Assembly (NCBI GenBank): GCA_023078685.1
Contig: JALGAS010000003.1
Coordinates: 3,100,001 to 3,164,000, forward strand
Reading direction: 5' to 3'
DNA from: Neopestalotiopsis rosae
Lineage: Eukaryota; Ascomycota; Sordariomycetes; Amphisphaeriales; Sporocadaceae
Length of the DNA: 64,000 nt
Shown here: piece by piece, positions 44,060 to 56,025 of the stretch
Layout of the letters: the number at the start of each line of letters is the position of its first letter
How positions within the stretch are numbered: the stretch's first letter is position 1
Position numbers and translations under genes: made by a program
The notes under the pieces: generated by a model
What the model was told of the DNA's origin: nothing
What the model saw: only the letters and a program-made list of their open reading frames with translations
Databases searched by the model: none

Positions 44060-45866
44060 ATGGAGCTTTCAGCTTCTTTAGTCGGTGGCGTCCTGCTGCT
44101 GATCATATCGTTGGCGTATCTTGTCGCATCGTCTCAATCGGATGGTCAGCGAGATCATACAATTGGAAACATTCCCGTGATTGGCGCTCGCAACGAGTTA
44201 TTCGCTAGCACCCGCGCGATACTCCGGTCGCTCTCAAAGACGGCCGAATGGACATCCGAGGGCTATGACAAGGTAGGAACCCAGCTTTTTGCCAGTTCAT
44301 CCAACTGATACCATTCCAGTTTGCCAAGCGTGGTTCTCCATATATTGTCCCAACTCTAGATCGGGGATCTGTAGTTGCTTTGCCAGTCTCGCAGGCCAAA
44401 ACCGTATTCAAGACACCGGATGAACGACTAGATGTATTTGGCACTCTCCAAGAGCAGATTCAAGCGCCCTACACCATTCGTGACCAAAGAGTCATTCGCG
44501 ATCCATTCCACCGACACTTGATTCCGAGCCAATTGACGCGGCATCTAGACCTGCTCACAGAGCCCATGGCTAAAGAGCTTGAAATTGGATTCCAGACAAA
44601 TTGGGACACAGGATCAGATTGGACCAGTGTCGCCGTCTGGCCCGCCTGCTTCAATCTCGTCGCTAGAGCCGCGAATACTTTTCTTTGCGGCAACCCCTTG
44701 TGTAGGTCTTTAATCGGAATACACATCTTTGACTCCAGTCCTGACTCCTCACAGGCAGGAACACGAAATTCTTGCAGTCGCTCGAGGGTCAGTCGACTGC
44801 ATTGTTTGGCGGCGCCATGCTTGTCAGCATCACACCTGCGCTATTTCGGCCCATTACTGGTTACTTGGTAAAACTATGGTGCAACTATCATGCCAGGAAA
44901 ATCAGCAAGATTTGCGGCCCTTATATCGAGGAAAGGATCAAAGAGACACGAATCAGAAACAAGAGCGAACCCAAGGAGGATCCACCGGTATGTTACATGG
45001 CCCGGCACAGAGTTCATGCGCCCTAATCCAGCAAACCTTGTAGGTCGACGGGCTACAGTTGATCATTGATGAAGCCATCTCACGGAGTGATCCGACAGAA
45101 ATGGCAGTGGATCTCCTGGTAGACAGACTCATGATTGCCAATAATGTGACCTTGTACAGTGTGACCTTCACTATCCAGCATGCGATCCTGTGTATCGCCT
45201 CTTCCGACCCGTCGCTGGGCTACATGGATGCGCTGAGGAAAGAGTGTGAGAATGCCTTGAAGGGCTCTGGCGGTAAATGGACCCTGGAAGTCGTCAGGAA
45301 ACTCAAGCTGGTCGACTCTGCTATACGGGAGTCCATGAGAATCGTGCCCTTTAGCTCTTTAGCAATCGCCCGAACGGTCAGTTGTATCCTACCTTTGACA
45401 GCAAAATCATAATACTGACAGCGGTTTATACGGACAGGTAATGGATCCTCAGGGGATAGCAGTCAAGCATGGCGAGTCCGACATTGTCATCCCACGTGGG
45501 ACGATTCTGGGATTGCCCATTGAGAGCATTCATTATGACGAATCAATCTACAAAGACGCCAAGAAGTTTGATCTATTCAGATTCGTCAGTCTTGAGGGCC
45601 AAAACGACGGGTCCAAAGGCAAGACATATACAAGCATTAAACCGACGACCTCGGCAGATGACTTGTTTTACGGGCTTGGGACAACAAAGAACCCATGCCC
45701 AGGACGTTTCTTGGCTGTCCACATGATGAAGCTGATACTTGCTCAGCTGATATTGGGTTACGACATTGAGCACACTCGAGTTGATTTTCAACCTGGTAAC
45801 ATGTTGGCGATGAAGGTACCAAAGACGGACATAAAGCTCAGGGTGCGATCTCGGAGCAACAGCTGA
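44060..45866 (+). CDS. Cytochrome P450 (ent-kaurene-oxidase-like fungal type)
   Basis: Exons 44060-44272, 44320-44701, 44755-44987, 45044-45376 and 45438-45866, 529 aa. An N-terminal membrane anchor (LVGGVLLLIISLAYLVA) indicates ER location. The K-helix motif is in AIRESMRIVPF (ExxR) and a PERF-region equivalent in FDLFRFVSL. The heme loop reads FYGLGTTKNPCPGRFLAVH, keeping Cys-Pro-Gly-Arg-Phe, but with TTKNP where most have G-K/R-H-x. The I-helix lacks the usual AGxD/E-T (it has IANNVTLYSVT). Overall order resembles the CYP68/ent-kaurene-oxidase group acting on terpenoid or polyketide substrates. Possibly part of the neighbouring biosynthetic set. Confidence 0.9.
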
Positions 45867-46303
45867 AAGGATGAGGGCCAGTCGTTACAAGTACATGGTG
45901 CACAGACGTGTTGGATTGGAATTCAATCGACATTGTCCTGATTACAGCTTGCTCTATGAATAGTAGTATTTTCATTTACCATTGTCGTATACAATGTCTC
46001 GCATGTTGGGTTGAGGCACGCCTGATTATAAACTCTATTAATGCGACAGATGGAAGATTGTCACTCTGAAGGTGAGTGTTTGCCGACTTCCGCCGATAAG
46101 GAATGATGAGCTGGTGAAGCAAATGTGATTCGACGGGACGATTCCGGTATATGCATGATTAAGTGGGTTGAATCGGGTCTGCCGACTTTGATAGGAAGCC
46201 TCCATGATTCCGGCCCTACTTATACTGACATCTAGACTTTCAAACGAGGTTTTATAATCAACATCCAGACTTTGTATCTAAGGAAAAACGAAGAATTTGG
46301 AAG
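45867..46303. other. Intergenic
   Basis: Between the P450 and the ureohydrolase, both on the + strand. No feature seen. Confidence 0.5.
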
Positions 46304-47829
46304 ATGCACGAGACAAAATGGCTGGCACTTCTCGGCGGCATCGCCTCATGCATCGCAACGAACCCCAACGTGGGCCCAAATTACGAGCATCCGCTCGAAG
46401 GTGTGCACGACCGGCATCGTCCGATACATGTCCGTGATCTTCAGTACTGACATTTGATGTAGACCTCGATAAAGATCTTCCATTTTCTCAGCCTGTCACC
46501 TTTGCTCATCTCGAATGGCAGCGCTGCTTGGCTGCTGCACACAATGAGGTACATTGAGTAGACACTTGACGTGCGTTGATCTCGTATGCTAATACAGTGC
46601 AAGCCGTTGAATATTGCCATTCTAGGGTTTCCCTATGATACATCAACATCGTATCGCCCGGGCGCGCGCTTCGGGCCACGAGGCATTCGTGCTGGGTCGT
46701 CGCGGGAAAAGAAGGGAAGGAGCTACAACACTGTATGGGGTGTTGATCCTTATGAGCAAGGCCTACAGATAGTGAGTCTCGATGGCAGTTTATACTCTTC
46801 GATTATCTGATCCGTCAACAGATTGACTGTGGCGATGTGCCAATCACACCCTTCGATGCAAATCATGCATTCAAGCAAATGGAGCAAGCCTATCGGCAGA
46901 TATTATACCATCCTACAACAGAGCAGAGTACGTGCGAGCGTATTATGGGTTTCCGATTACTTATACTGATCGTCGCAATGTAGATACTTGGGAGCATCCC
47001 CGCATTCTTAGTCTTGGCGGCGATCATTCCATCGTCTTGCCTATACTCAGATCACTAAAGACTGTCTATGGGCCAGTGTCTGTCATTCATCTCGACTCAC
47101 ATTTGGACACGTAAGTAGCGACTAGAACGTTTAGTTGGGATCCAGTCCACTCACAGCTGTCTAGATGGGATCCCTATGAAGGCTACACTGGCATTGTATC
47201 GAATCAGTCAGCCATTACGCACGGTACCTTCTTTTGGCATGCAAGTCGAGAAGGTTGTATAAGCAAGGGAACCAGTGTGCATGGCGGATTGCGTACAAAG
47301 CTGTTTGTGAGTAGCACTATTCGCGTCAACTGAGAACTTTCACTGAGCGCCATGATACCAGAGCCCAAAGGACTACGAGATTGATCGGGATGTTGTCGGC
47401 TTCACAATCATCGAGGCTCAGGAAATCGACGAGATAGGCATGAATGCCATCATTGACAAGGTCAGAGCAGCAGTCGGGGATACGCCAGTGTATCTCTCAA
47501 TTGACATTGATGGTGAGCGAACGAAACCTATACCCATGGTCTCTATGAATGCACACTAACAGAAGCCAGTCCTGGACCCCAGTATTGCGCCGGCGACGGG
47601 CACGCCAGAGTCTGGTGGCTGGACGTCGCGGGAGCTGAAGAGGTTTCTCAAAGGTTTAGAGGGCCTTCATCTTGTCGGCGCCGACGTTGTAGAGGTCAGC
47701 CCGCCTTATGATACTGTGGCGGAGACGACATCTGTTGTCGCTGCAGATTTGCTGGTTGATATCCTCGCTGGCATGACCAAAAACAAGGGCGGTAGAACCA
47801 CTCCAGTAGCTCAGAAGGACGAATTGTAG
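46304..47829 (+). CDS. Secretory ureohydrolase (agmatinase-like) with C-terminal KDEL
   Basis: Eight exons: 46304-46400, 46463-46548, 46598-46771, 46822-46927, 46984-47110, 47165-47306, 47362-47512 and 47570-47829; 380 aa. A signal-peptide-like start is [18 protein letters not shown]. The metal-binding motifs of the arginase/agmatinase family are complete: [27 protein letters not shown] (D-x-H-x-D), [19 protein letters not shown] and [26 protein letters not shown] near the N-terminus is also typical. The family hydrolyses guanidino groups to urea plus an amine using two Mn(II). The last four residues before the stop are KDEL, an ER-retrieval signal, which combined with a signal peptide suggests ER residence. 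Substrate unknown (agmatine, guanidinobutyrate or an arginyl group). Confidence 0.9.
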
Positions 47830-48171
47830 ACAGTTGGTTTCCGGAGGCATTTGCAAACTCACCATTCAAGATTGGAGCGGTCCGGTTGAGTTCTAGGCGA
47901 GCATAGCGCGGGCTCGTAGCGTCAACGGTGCCCTGTACATATTTACGGTCCACTGAAGATTGTCGATACTCCCCAGAACCGTCCGTCGAAGCAGCCTCCA
48001 GGTGAATGCACGTTAAATCGATTCCCGCGGCGAGCTGTGGCCTTTTATTCCATGAATACGTTTAAAACCTTCCATTGTGTGAGTTTTGTTGTCTTGATTT
48101 CTTATTTATTTCCTAAATCCATGCCAAGCCCGCAAACCACCATATGCCTTGAGCTAAGATGAAGTTGCACG
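47830..48171. other. Intergenic between convergent genes
   Basis: About 340 bp of 3' flanks of the ureohydrolase (+) and amidase (-). Nothing else seen. Confidence 0.5.
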
Positions 48172-50106
48172 CTATTCTGGAAATGCCTCTCTGCCCGTCT
48201 GCACCGTTTTGAGGATACCCTTCTTCGCCAGCTCTCGCACAAAATTCCACATGACCTTGTCGCAACCTCTTTTCGCAATCATATTGATTGATACGGGCAT
48301 GAAGACTTTTTCATAAGTCGCATTGCTATAGTACGATACTTGGCCGATCGGCAAGGTAAAGTCCACCGAGCCAAAGTATGATGCCACGACGGAGCCAGCC
48401 TCTTTCGTCCCGGTAGAAGCGGGCAAGGCGGCACCGACGTCATTATTCAGGTGCATTTCGCGAAACGATGGCAAACCGCCCGTTCCAATGTCATAGATGA
48501 TGACCGACTCTGAGCACGAAGCATCAGTCGAATAAAGCAAGTCTCTCTCCCACTTGTCGGCGGCTTGGCGTCGTCGCAGCTTGGCTGCAGTGTACTCGGT
48601 TTCGTTCCAGGTCGGGTTACGAAAGCGTGTTCGATGAGGGATATCTAGGAGCGGGAAATCTGGATGGTACTTTTCCAGTAGCGGTACTGCCAGGTCTTTG
48701 AGTTGGTCACGGGTCCAAAGCGTGTTGAGGTCCTTGAGGATATCTTCAAAGTCTCTCCCGGTAACGGACATGATAACCTCAGTGTGATTAATCGTTACAA
48801 TGCTCATATTGAATGCCTTCACGACTTGATCAAGAAAGTCTTGCAGAACAGTCTCCGCTTGCGGATTTCGGAGTGGTAGTTGATCCACTGGGTACAGAAT
48901 CCGCACCGGATAAGCGTCCGTATCGGGGACGTCCAACTCAGCGAGACCATTCAGCGCCAAGTCTTGCTGGAGAGACGGATCATACCAAAGTTTAGCCGCC
49001 TCTGCCCACTTGATTGGGTCGCGACAAAAGATTCCTGCAGTATCAGTGGGATATGAGAGGGGCATGACCTTGTCCAACGACATGAGCCCTTGCGAGGGCC
49101 GATTGCCATAGGTGCCCGAAAAGGCGGCTGGTTGTCGGACGGATTGACCTGTATCGCTTCCAATGGCAAAGTCGAGCCAGTCGTAGGCTGCAATGGAACA
49201 ACCACCACCCGACGAGGATGCAGAGCAGCTCAAGAGACCATCCCCTCGAGGATTCTGCGGGTAATAGGCATCGTTCCAAAAACAACCTTCTGCTGCAGAG
49301 GCAAACTGTGCAGTCTTTTGCTTTCCCACAATGACGGCCCCCAAATCGATCAGTTGTTGTATAGATGGTGCTGTAGTATTGGCTGGTGGTGTGACAGCAG
49401 TGTATGCTCGACTCCCACAAGTTGTAACGAGACCCTCGACGTCGTAAATGTCCTTGACGCCGATCCGTTGCCCAGCCAATGGTCGCGGGTCAAATTTGCT
49501 GTACAAGCGTGATGGTACAGGGACAAGAGGATAAGACCAGCTGGGATCAAAGAAACCAAGGGGCTTGTATTCATCGTTTGATGAGTAAATACCGTCAACA
49601 AACGTCCTGTATGTGTCCATGTATAGTCGAAAAACTTTTGAAACATGGATTGAGGAACCATTGGCCGAAACCAAGACTGGTCCCGGTACCAGAGATGTAG
49701 AGCTGCTCGAGCTTGTTTGTACAACCAATAATTCTGCATCGATGGAAGATAGATACAACTCAGCAGTGTGATCCAAGTGAATAATACAGGTCGAATCGAG
49801 AAGAATCATTCCAGAAAACGCGTTGGTGAGAACATCATCTTCCGCAAAATAGGTCGCAAGCTGATCTTGAAGAAAGTCGCCAGTGATTACAGTCTCATTT
49901 GTGACAATGTGAATTCCTGGTGCGACAAATGGTTCCGAAATCTGGCTCCATGAGACTTCTGGTGTGCTCGTGGTAGCAAGAAAGGGGATATCATCTAGAT
50001 TGAAGATCTGATCACCATGAGGATTGACGTTCAGTGGTTGATACGAGGGTGCCAACGACACTGGGATAGGGAGCCAATTGCCCAGAGGCAGCTGTTCAAC
50101 CGACAT
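48172..50106 (-). CDS. Amidase-signature hydrolase with N-terminal extra domain
   Basis: A single exon of 644 aa on the minus strand. Residues 1-200 form an extra beta-rich domain seen in some fungal amidases. The amidase-signature core follows, with catalytic Lys in GVKDIYDVEG, cis-Ser in the CSASSSGGGCSIAA stretch and nucleophile Ser in AIGSDTGQSVRQPA, all present. Further conserved pieces are VIVGKQKTAQFA and PSQGLMSLDKVMPLS. No clear signal peptide. Amidases of this kind hydrolyse carboxamides or esters. It is convergent with the ureohydrolase and divergent from a Zn2Cys6 regulator (956-bp shared promoter), an arrangement common for a regulator and its target. The ATG at 50106 is the first in the open frame. 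Confidence 0.9.
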   Translation of the reverse strand: MSVEQLPLGNWLPIPVSLAPSYQPLNVNPHGDQIFNLDDIPFLATTSTPEVSWSQISEPFVAPGIHIVTNETVITGDFLQDQLATYFAEDDVLTNAFSGMILLDSTCIIHLDHTAELYLSSIDAELLVVQTSSSSSTSLVPGPVLVSANGSSIHVSKVFRLYMDTYRTFVDGIYSSNDEYKPLGFFDPSWSYPLVPVPSRLYSKFDPRPLAGQRIGVKDIYDVEGLVTTCGSRAYTAVTPPANTTAPSIQQLIDLGAVIVGKQKTAQFASAAEGCFWNDAYYPQNPRGDGLLSCSASSSGGGCSIAAYDWLDFAIGSDTGQSVRQPAAFSGTYGNRPSQGLMSLDKVMPLSYPTDTAGIFCRDPIKWAEAAKLWYDPSLQQDLALNGLAELDVPDTDAYPVRILYPVDQLPLRNPQAETVLQDFLDQVVKAFNMSIVTINHTEVIMSVTGRDFEDILKDLNTLWTRDQLKDLAVPLLEKYHPDFPLLDIPHRTRFRNPTWNETEYTAAKLRRRQAADKWERDLLYSTDASCSESVIIYDIGTGGLPSFREMHLNNDVGAALPASTGTKEAGSVVASYFGSVDFTLPIGQVSYYSNATYEKVFMPVSINMIAKRGCDKVMWNFVRELAKKGILKTVQTGREAFPE

Positions 50107-51062
50107 TTTAATCGAAAAGATCTTGTCTATATCATTGATGGTTCATCTGTACATGATGGTGTTGGCAATGGACTCGATTCTGCTGGAAAAGAGAGAGAAA
50201 AAGTAGCAGCCTACGCATTGCATCCTTCGTCAAGATGCGGGGTGATCAACTGTGTCGGCGACCCGCTTCTCGCTTCTGTAGGTGTTGATCCCTTGACGGT
50301 CTCGAAATGGCGTCTCTAGTGCTGCCGCAAAGCGGAACTTGCATTGCGACATATTCTTTGGCAGTCTATATTACTAATTTCATAATATGAGCAATTTCTG
50401 TATCGTGAATCGGAGGAAATACTGACGTTGGAAGTCAATGGATAGACAGAATTTGACTTGTAGTCGTGCCCTGTCACGCTTTATCATAGAGTCATTCCTA
50501 TGCTGACTGCCTATTACCCCCTGTGCTAGCTGCTAGCTTCGATTATACACTGTAGACGGCCCTGAAATGTCATATGAATACCATAGCCAATTAAATCTCT
50601 CTGCGCATTCACATGTCATGACCTCATTGCTTGTATAAATGGTTGGAATCGCAAATAGCCGTCATAGCAAACGCCTCAGTAGAATATTTCAGTCGGCCTT
50701 TTCAGGCAGACCAAAATTGCCAAAGCTGTAGTTTTCATCCACCCATACAGAAATAGACACTTTTGGTCAAGCCCCGATTACAGGCTCTCTTGCAGCAGTC
50801 TGCACGTTTATGGTTGGAACATCGGTCCGGCTCATACATTAGACTACAGTTGGTCCCCGTTCTAGTCTCACCCATTTACAGGTTTCTGGCAAAGTATGGC
50901 ATTTGTGTGACATTGTTGGCTACGAGTTGAAGAGTGTTTTTGTCAGAATACCGGCTGGCCAACCTGTGCCGCTGCTTTACCTATGGGTTCCATCATGCAC
51001 CCTCGTTGACAAGTTGCCGATAGACTCTAATATTCTCATTTCTTTCGACCTTCATCGACATC
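50107..51062. other. Divergent promoter amidase / Zn2Cys6 regulator
   Basis: Shared 956-bp upstream region. No coding sequence was recognised and no obvious operator repeats were found by eye. Confidence 0.5.
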
Positions 51063-52381
51063 ATGTCGGACAAGCATGCTTCCACTACCGGCATTTCCTC
51101 GCGTCGCTCTGCTTGCGATCGGTGTCGCACGCAAAAGTCGAAATGTCTGCGCCAACGTCCCGACCAGACTCGATGCGACCGCTGCACTCATGCAGATTCT
51201 GAGTGTGTCACCAGCCCTATTTATCGTATGCGTGCTTGGCAGGCGACACCCGACAGCTTCTCTGACGGCTCCAGTGTGTCGTCTCTGCGCGATCAAGGGA
51301 CCAGGAAACGACAGCGCCAGGAGCATCACTGCCAACAACTTTTGACTCCAAGCGAAGCAAACAGCACTTCCAATTTAGGCGTCTCGGGAGATATTCCCTG
51401 CGACAATGCACCGCACGGATTCAACGACAACGGTCTCCCCAGTTCTGCTTACAGCTGTGCTCACCAGTCTCCACCAAGACCATTACAAGATCAGACTTTA
51501 GAGATCACTGGTCTCTTTGACTCGATATTCGATGATGTTGTTATGGATCAATACGTAGAAAGCGTTCCAGGCACATCTAGTGAACCCATCGCAAGTATAG
51601 CGCTGCCTAGAGTCAATACAGACGCGCCAGATGGCTTCGATCACACCACCAGAGTGGTTTCTGCTCGTGATGAAGACAGGCCACTTCAACAACTCTCACG
51701 AATAGACTACGACCTCATAACTCTGCTGGGCTGCCTTGGAAAAGGTCCTCCGGAAATCTCCATGGATACTCTGGTCTCGCCTATTGACGCAAACAAATCA
51801 TCAACACCGACTGTGGACGACATCTTGAATAAAACAAGAGAATATGTGGATATTTTGGAGCTTCTATCTGAGCAGTATAGTCCACTAAGCGATACTGCAA
51901 CTTTGGTTGCCATCTTAAGCATCTATTTGCGAGTTGTTCGCCTCTATGTAGTTGTTTTTGCTCATATTCATGGTTTCTTAAAGGACATATCGGAAAGTGA
52001 TGATACGGTGCTTTGCCCTGTTCCCGGGCTTAGCTTTTGTACGTTCCCAATACGTAAGTAATTTGCTTTCTCATTACATGGTGTCACTAATCCGCTCTAG
52101 AGTCTGGTAATCTTCAAACAATTATTTTGATTCAGGTGGTCGCGAGTCTTTTGGAGCGCATAGAGATTTTGCTTGGGCTCCCACGCGAATTTAGACTCGG
52201 CACGCGCTGCAAGGAAGATACTCCGGGCCTATTTCGCTCAGACGGCTTCATGGATATTGCAAGTCCTATCATGAGAAAGGAGGAAGAGGGAGACCCTTAT
52301 GTTGGAAAAGGCGGCATCAAATATCTCCGCGAGACCATCAAAAAGACAAAATACTTGTTGAGAGACGGAATTGCACCATAG
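51063..52381 (+). CDS. Zn2Cys6 transcription factor
   Basis: Exons 51063-52053 and 52101-52381 (47-nt intron), 423 aa. An N-terminal binuclear zinc cluster starts at residue 18 (ACDRCRTQKSKC, then RCDRCTHADSEC), followed by a basic linker (RKRQRQEHH). The C-terminal half is helical (DILNKTREYVDILELLSEQY; LVAILSIYLRVVRLYVVVFA) in a style seen in short pathway-specific regulators of the AflR kind. A nuclear activator or repressor; the position next to amidase and UstYa genes suggests local control. An intact gene by all visible criteria. Confidence 0.88.
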
Positions 52382-53357
52382 TTTGCTGTAGGTCGGGTAC
52401 TTCTGTCTTAAATTAATCAATCACCAAAAGAATCAGGTGAAAACATACCCTTGCAGCCCCGGTGTTGTGGTTCCAGAGCCTGACGCTTTTCGTGAAATGA
52501 GGACTCCGGGGTACATCAACCTAATGCAGATAACGAGCTCCGATGCCAGGCCAAGTCAGCGCCGGGGCGAATACCTAGGTGTACTGAGGGAATTGTCCTG
52601 CAGCGTGAATTGGCAAGCACAAGATGAGCTGTGCTCTGTAACAACCCGCATGTCACTCGTGTCGCTTGAATTTCTGGACTTGGTTCTCCACGCCTTTCAG
52701 AAGGATGTTCCTGCTCCATACCAGTGCCGCAATTTAGCCAATTGAAATCTCGCAGCATACTCTATGGACAAATTGGACGAGTCGGAGTTCCCAAACCTAA
52801 ATGGGAAAGCGAGCGCCGGCTGCCGGCTCTGCACCGTCCAACACTCAAGGCGTTCGCTGGTGGACTTATATAATGCCTCGCTCGCTCAAAGAAGTAGCGA
52901 CATGACCTTGATGTATATAATGAGTGTCTAAATGTATTGTGGTTATGGACTTTGCTCGCCTCACAAGGTCTGAACCCAGCATGGCTGCGCAACAAGATGC
53001 TTGGCACTGGCCATTGGCTGAGGGTAGTAGAGTTCAGTGGATATCCACGCTTATAGCAACTGTAAGTCCCTATCCTATACCCGTCCCACTAGACGCTAGT
53101 CACAGATATGCATGGTGAAGACGTTATTACACAAACTCTTGGCAATGTTATCTCGGGAAAATGTTTCTCAGACGGTGTGTTGGCTGGTCGTAAAACACGG
53201 AGTACATCTCATTGTGTCGCTTCATCTCAAGATTGATTCCGAGGTGTCTCAAGACGTGTAGAGAGAATTCGCGAGTGTTCTTTTCAAAATCCATCCAACT
53301 ACACAGACTTTAGATCAAGGACGTTTTACGTGTCTTCACTTAGGCAAAAGTATCATT
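52382..53357. other. Intergenic with an unsupported 102-codon frame
   Basis: A frame at 52437-52745 (GTG start) has no recognisable domain. It could be a decayed exon. Otherwise this is promoter sequence of the UstYa-type gene. Confidence 0.4.
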
Positions 53358-54382
53358 ATGGCGCCCTCCGTTGATGATGATGCGGCTCCAGCATTCGATC
53401 ATGAATCATTCCCTTTCCTAAACAATGAGATACACTCAACCAAATCAAGCCAACGAGTGTTTCTTCGAGATGGCATCGAATTTTCACGCTTAGCTAAGTC
53501 GATAGCGATACATGGAGCTCTCATTCTTACTTACACCATCATATTTCTCTTCATGACGCCCTGGAATTCAGCAAACAGATCTCTCCATGAGTTGAAGCTT
53601 TACTGTAGGTGTAGCTGTATCAGAAGCTCTGGAATTCAACTAACAAGAATCGAAAACAGCTCCAGTTGAACCTAGTCTAGAATACGAAGCAAGGCCCGTG
53701 GACGGACTCGCAGAGGGCAGTATTTATGCGGGTTATCCGAGGCCTGATTCAGAAGCTGCCTGGAGAGAACTCATGGAAGGTGAGCCATGCGTTATGACAG
53801 CTTCAGCTTTGGATTTGACTAATTCTTCAATCAGGCAGTAATGTCAAGATTTACCCCGAAGAGATGGCAGTACTGGGCGAGACTTCCTTAAATATGCGCG
53901 ATGGTTCTGGTTCTCTAGCTGTGATAGGCGCATACCACGAGATTCACTGTGTGGTAAGTTACTTTAACATTTTCTGTTTGGCATAACACCTAATTGAGTA
54001 CAGAAAAGGCTGCGAAAGTGGTTATACAAGGACTATTACTATCCAAATCAGACCGATCTTGAACTCAACGAGCGTTTTACACACGCAGGTGAGCAACTCA
54101 TTTACGCGAAAATTCTGGTCAACGGTTCTGCTCACTGGAGGCACAGAACACTGCTTGGAATTCCTTCGGCAAGCCGCAATGTGCCATGGTGACATCACGG
54201 TTACCTCGTTCAAGTGGCTCCATGATTTCCAAGGAAAAGTCATCGAGCCCACCACTAAGGAAGGCGCTCTACATCGATGCGTAAAGTGGGACAGCATATC
54301 TAAGTGGACTCGTTCTCGTCGGGTAAATTTGTTCGATCCCAATTTACTGGTTCCTGAAGGTACAGCTAGTGGCCAAAATTGA
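53358..54382 (+). CDS. UstYa-family (DUF3328) oxidase-like protein
   Basis: Exons 53358-53604, 53660-53779, 53835-53953, 54004-54088 and 54141-54382; 270 aa, all introns 50-55 nt. A single N-terminal membrane helix (IAIHGALILTYTIIFLFM) is followed by a lumenal domain. The two family metal-binding-type motifs are present: AYHEIHCVKRLR (HxxHC) and EHCLEFLRQAAMCHGDITVT (HCxxxLRQxxMCxxD). Upstream it has EAAWRELMEG, another family block. UstYa proteins modify peptides in ustiloxin-type (dikaritin) and cyclochlorotine biosynthesis, performing oxidative cyclisation or hydroxylation in the secretory pathway. A second, diverged member lies on the opposite strand 770 bp away. Confidence 0.9.
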
Positions 54383-55150
54383 GTACTCGATATGCGGCAG
54401 CATACATTTCAGATCTGCTGAACTTATTCTTCCTAGAAATTAGAATGACAGGTCGTCAGAAAACACATACCTGTTTTTCCTCCTTTTTTTCTCTTTGGGA
54501 GTTGTATTATCGTTTTGCGGAGCTTATGACAATTATTATTTCCTTCAATGTAGCCTTTTGTAGCTCTGACTTGCTTGAATCGTGTCTACCGTAGATCACC
54601 TGCTTGGATAAATAAATTAGAAATATCTTCAGAACATCTCTTTTGATATGACCAGTATCCAAAATAAACACTAGAATCAAAGAAGGGCTACATCTGAGAA
54701 AATAATGTGTCAACAAACACACTTTGGGACCTCTCTAAGTTTTCCACGAATATACATGACTGTTTTCCTCGATAAGGCTGTTATGAATCAATTACTACGA
54801 TCGATCGGTGTGGATGGTTATAAACTTGTACAACACGAGAAGGGTAATACTTCTAGCTCAATATGTCAAGCCCTGCAGCAATATCACAATGGTCACCCAG
54901 CCATAATTGAATTCAACAAGCTATAGTATTTTCCATATTTCGCCTGTAACGCACTCATTAACTGGTAATGACGTAAACCTAATAACTTATAGTACTTGAT
55001 TTCAACTCCTGAACTTGATCATGCGATAGAGTGTGCGAGTTCCACATGCGCTCACAGTCCTATCTTAGCCTTCTTTACTCCTGGCCACCACAGCCATATG
55101 AATTCAAATACAGAACTTCCAAAACCAAGTATCATTCAATCATAACCGAC
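54383..55150. other. Intergenic between convergent UstYa-type genes
   Basis: AT-rich. Frames of about 70 codons have no signal peptide or Kex2-type repeats, so no precursor peptide is supported here. Confidence 0.5.
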
Positions 55151-55856
55151 TTAGTCGTGTGTCCTCCATTTCTCGGCCCAGCTTATAAGCTGCACGATAT
55201 CGCGACATTTTCTTGTGAATCCATAGCCTGTCACGCCACCTAAATCAAGGTTAATAGGCTCCAGGTTTGTGTCGGCATGGCACATGATCGATTGCCGAAG
55301 ATAGTCAATACAATGACGAATGTGGCCAGGTTGCGCCAAGTGATCAGGTATAGTCCCGTCTCTAGCGGCCCAGTAGCCGTGTCGAATAGCGTCCTGTTCT
55401 ACTCTTAGTGGATGACACTGGACGTTTGGGCGACGTAGATACTAACAAGACAATGCAATTGGTGAAAAACAGCGAGTCCGTGAGGTGCAGGCGAGATCTC
55501 CGGGTGTTGAATAAATCCGCGCCCACCTGGAAAGTCATGTTACAAAACCGCGCAACGATTGCGATAATTGATCAGAAGAGTAACTTACGTGGGAAAACGC
55601 GATCCCACCAAATCTGCGATTGATTTCCGGGTCTTAGAGAAAACTCTCTGCGGTACGTAAATTCGTGGTCAATGTGTCCTGGTGGGGCTGTAGGTATGTA
55701 TTAGTCCAATGCGCCACGGAATGTGTGAAAAACTTCACATCCCCCAGCATTGACACTTCCATCGACACCAACAAGGATACTGAGATCATCAAAGGAAAAA
55801 AAGCAATAGTAGCCACCTTGATTATCCGTGTTATGTAGCATAGCACCTTCCGCCAT
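55151..55856 (-). CDS. Second UstYa-family (DUF3328) protein
   Basis: Minus-strand exons 55393-55151, 55526-55447, 55687-55589 and a less certain first exon starting at ATG 55856. Splicing gives HEFTYRREFSLRPGNQ, WWDRVFPRGRGFIQHPEI, VFHQLHCLDAIRHGYW (HxxHC motif) and HCIDYLRQSIMCHADTNLEP (second motif), ending GGVTGYGFTRKCRD..WAEKW. These are standard UstYa landmarks, including the C-terminal GVTGYG block. Downstream introns are 53, 62 and, for the first, between about 60 and 100 nt with unknown donor. The N-terminal membrane helix expected of the family is not in the same frame as the rest, so the 5' end may be mis-modelled or damaged. Confidence 0.75.
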
Positions 55857-56025
55857 TTCAGTTCCCTAACACTCTCTTAATTACCTAATAATGGACTCAT
55901 GAGAAAAAAACAGCAGAAAATATGAAGAAAAAGGAAAGGAAAAAAAAATGATGCGCGGATCAACGACAAAGCAGAAATCATGTCGGCTAGGCATAAACTC
56001 TGCTTTACCTCTTTTCTTCTGCAAA
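55857..56025. other. Short intergenic gap
   Basis: About 170 bp, A-rich (a run of A around 55925-55950), between two minus-strand genes. The TauD-like gene ends only 169 bp upstream of the UstYa start. Confidence 0.5.

Noticed and set aside
52437..52745. 102-codon frame after the Zn2Cys6 gene as a third exon
   Set aside because: The regulator has a clear stop at 52381 before any usable donor, and the frame lacks recognisable sequence.
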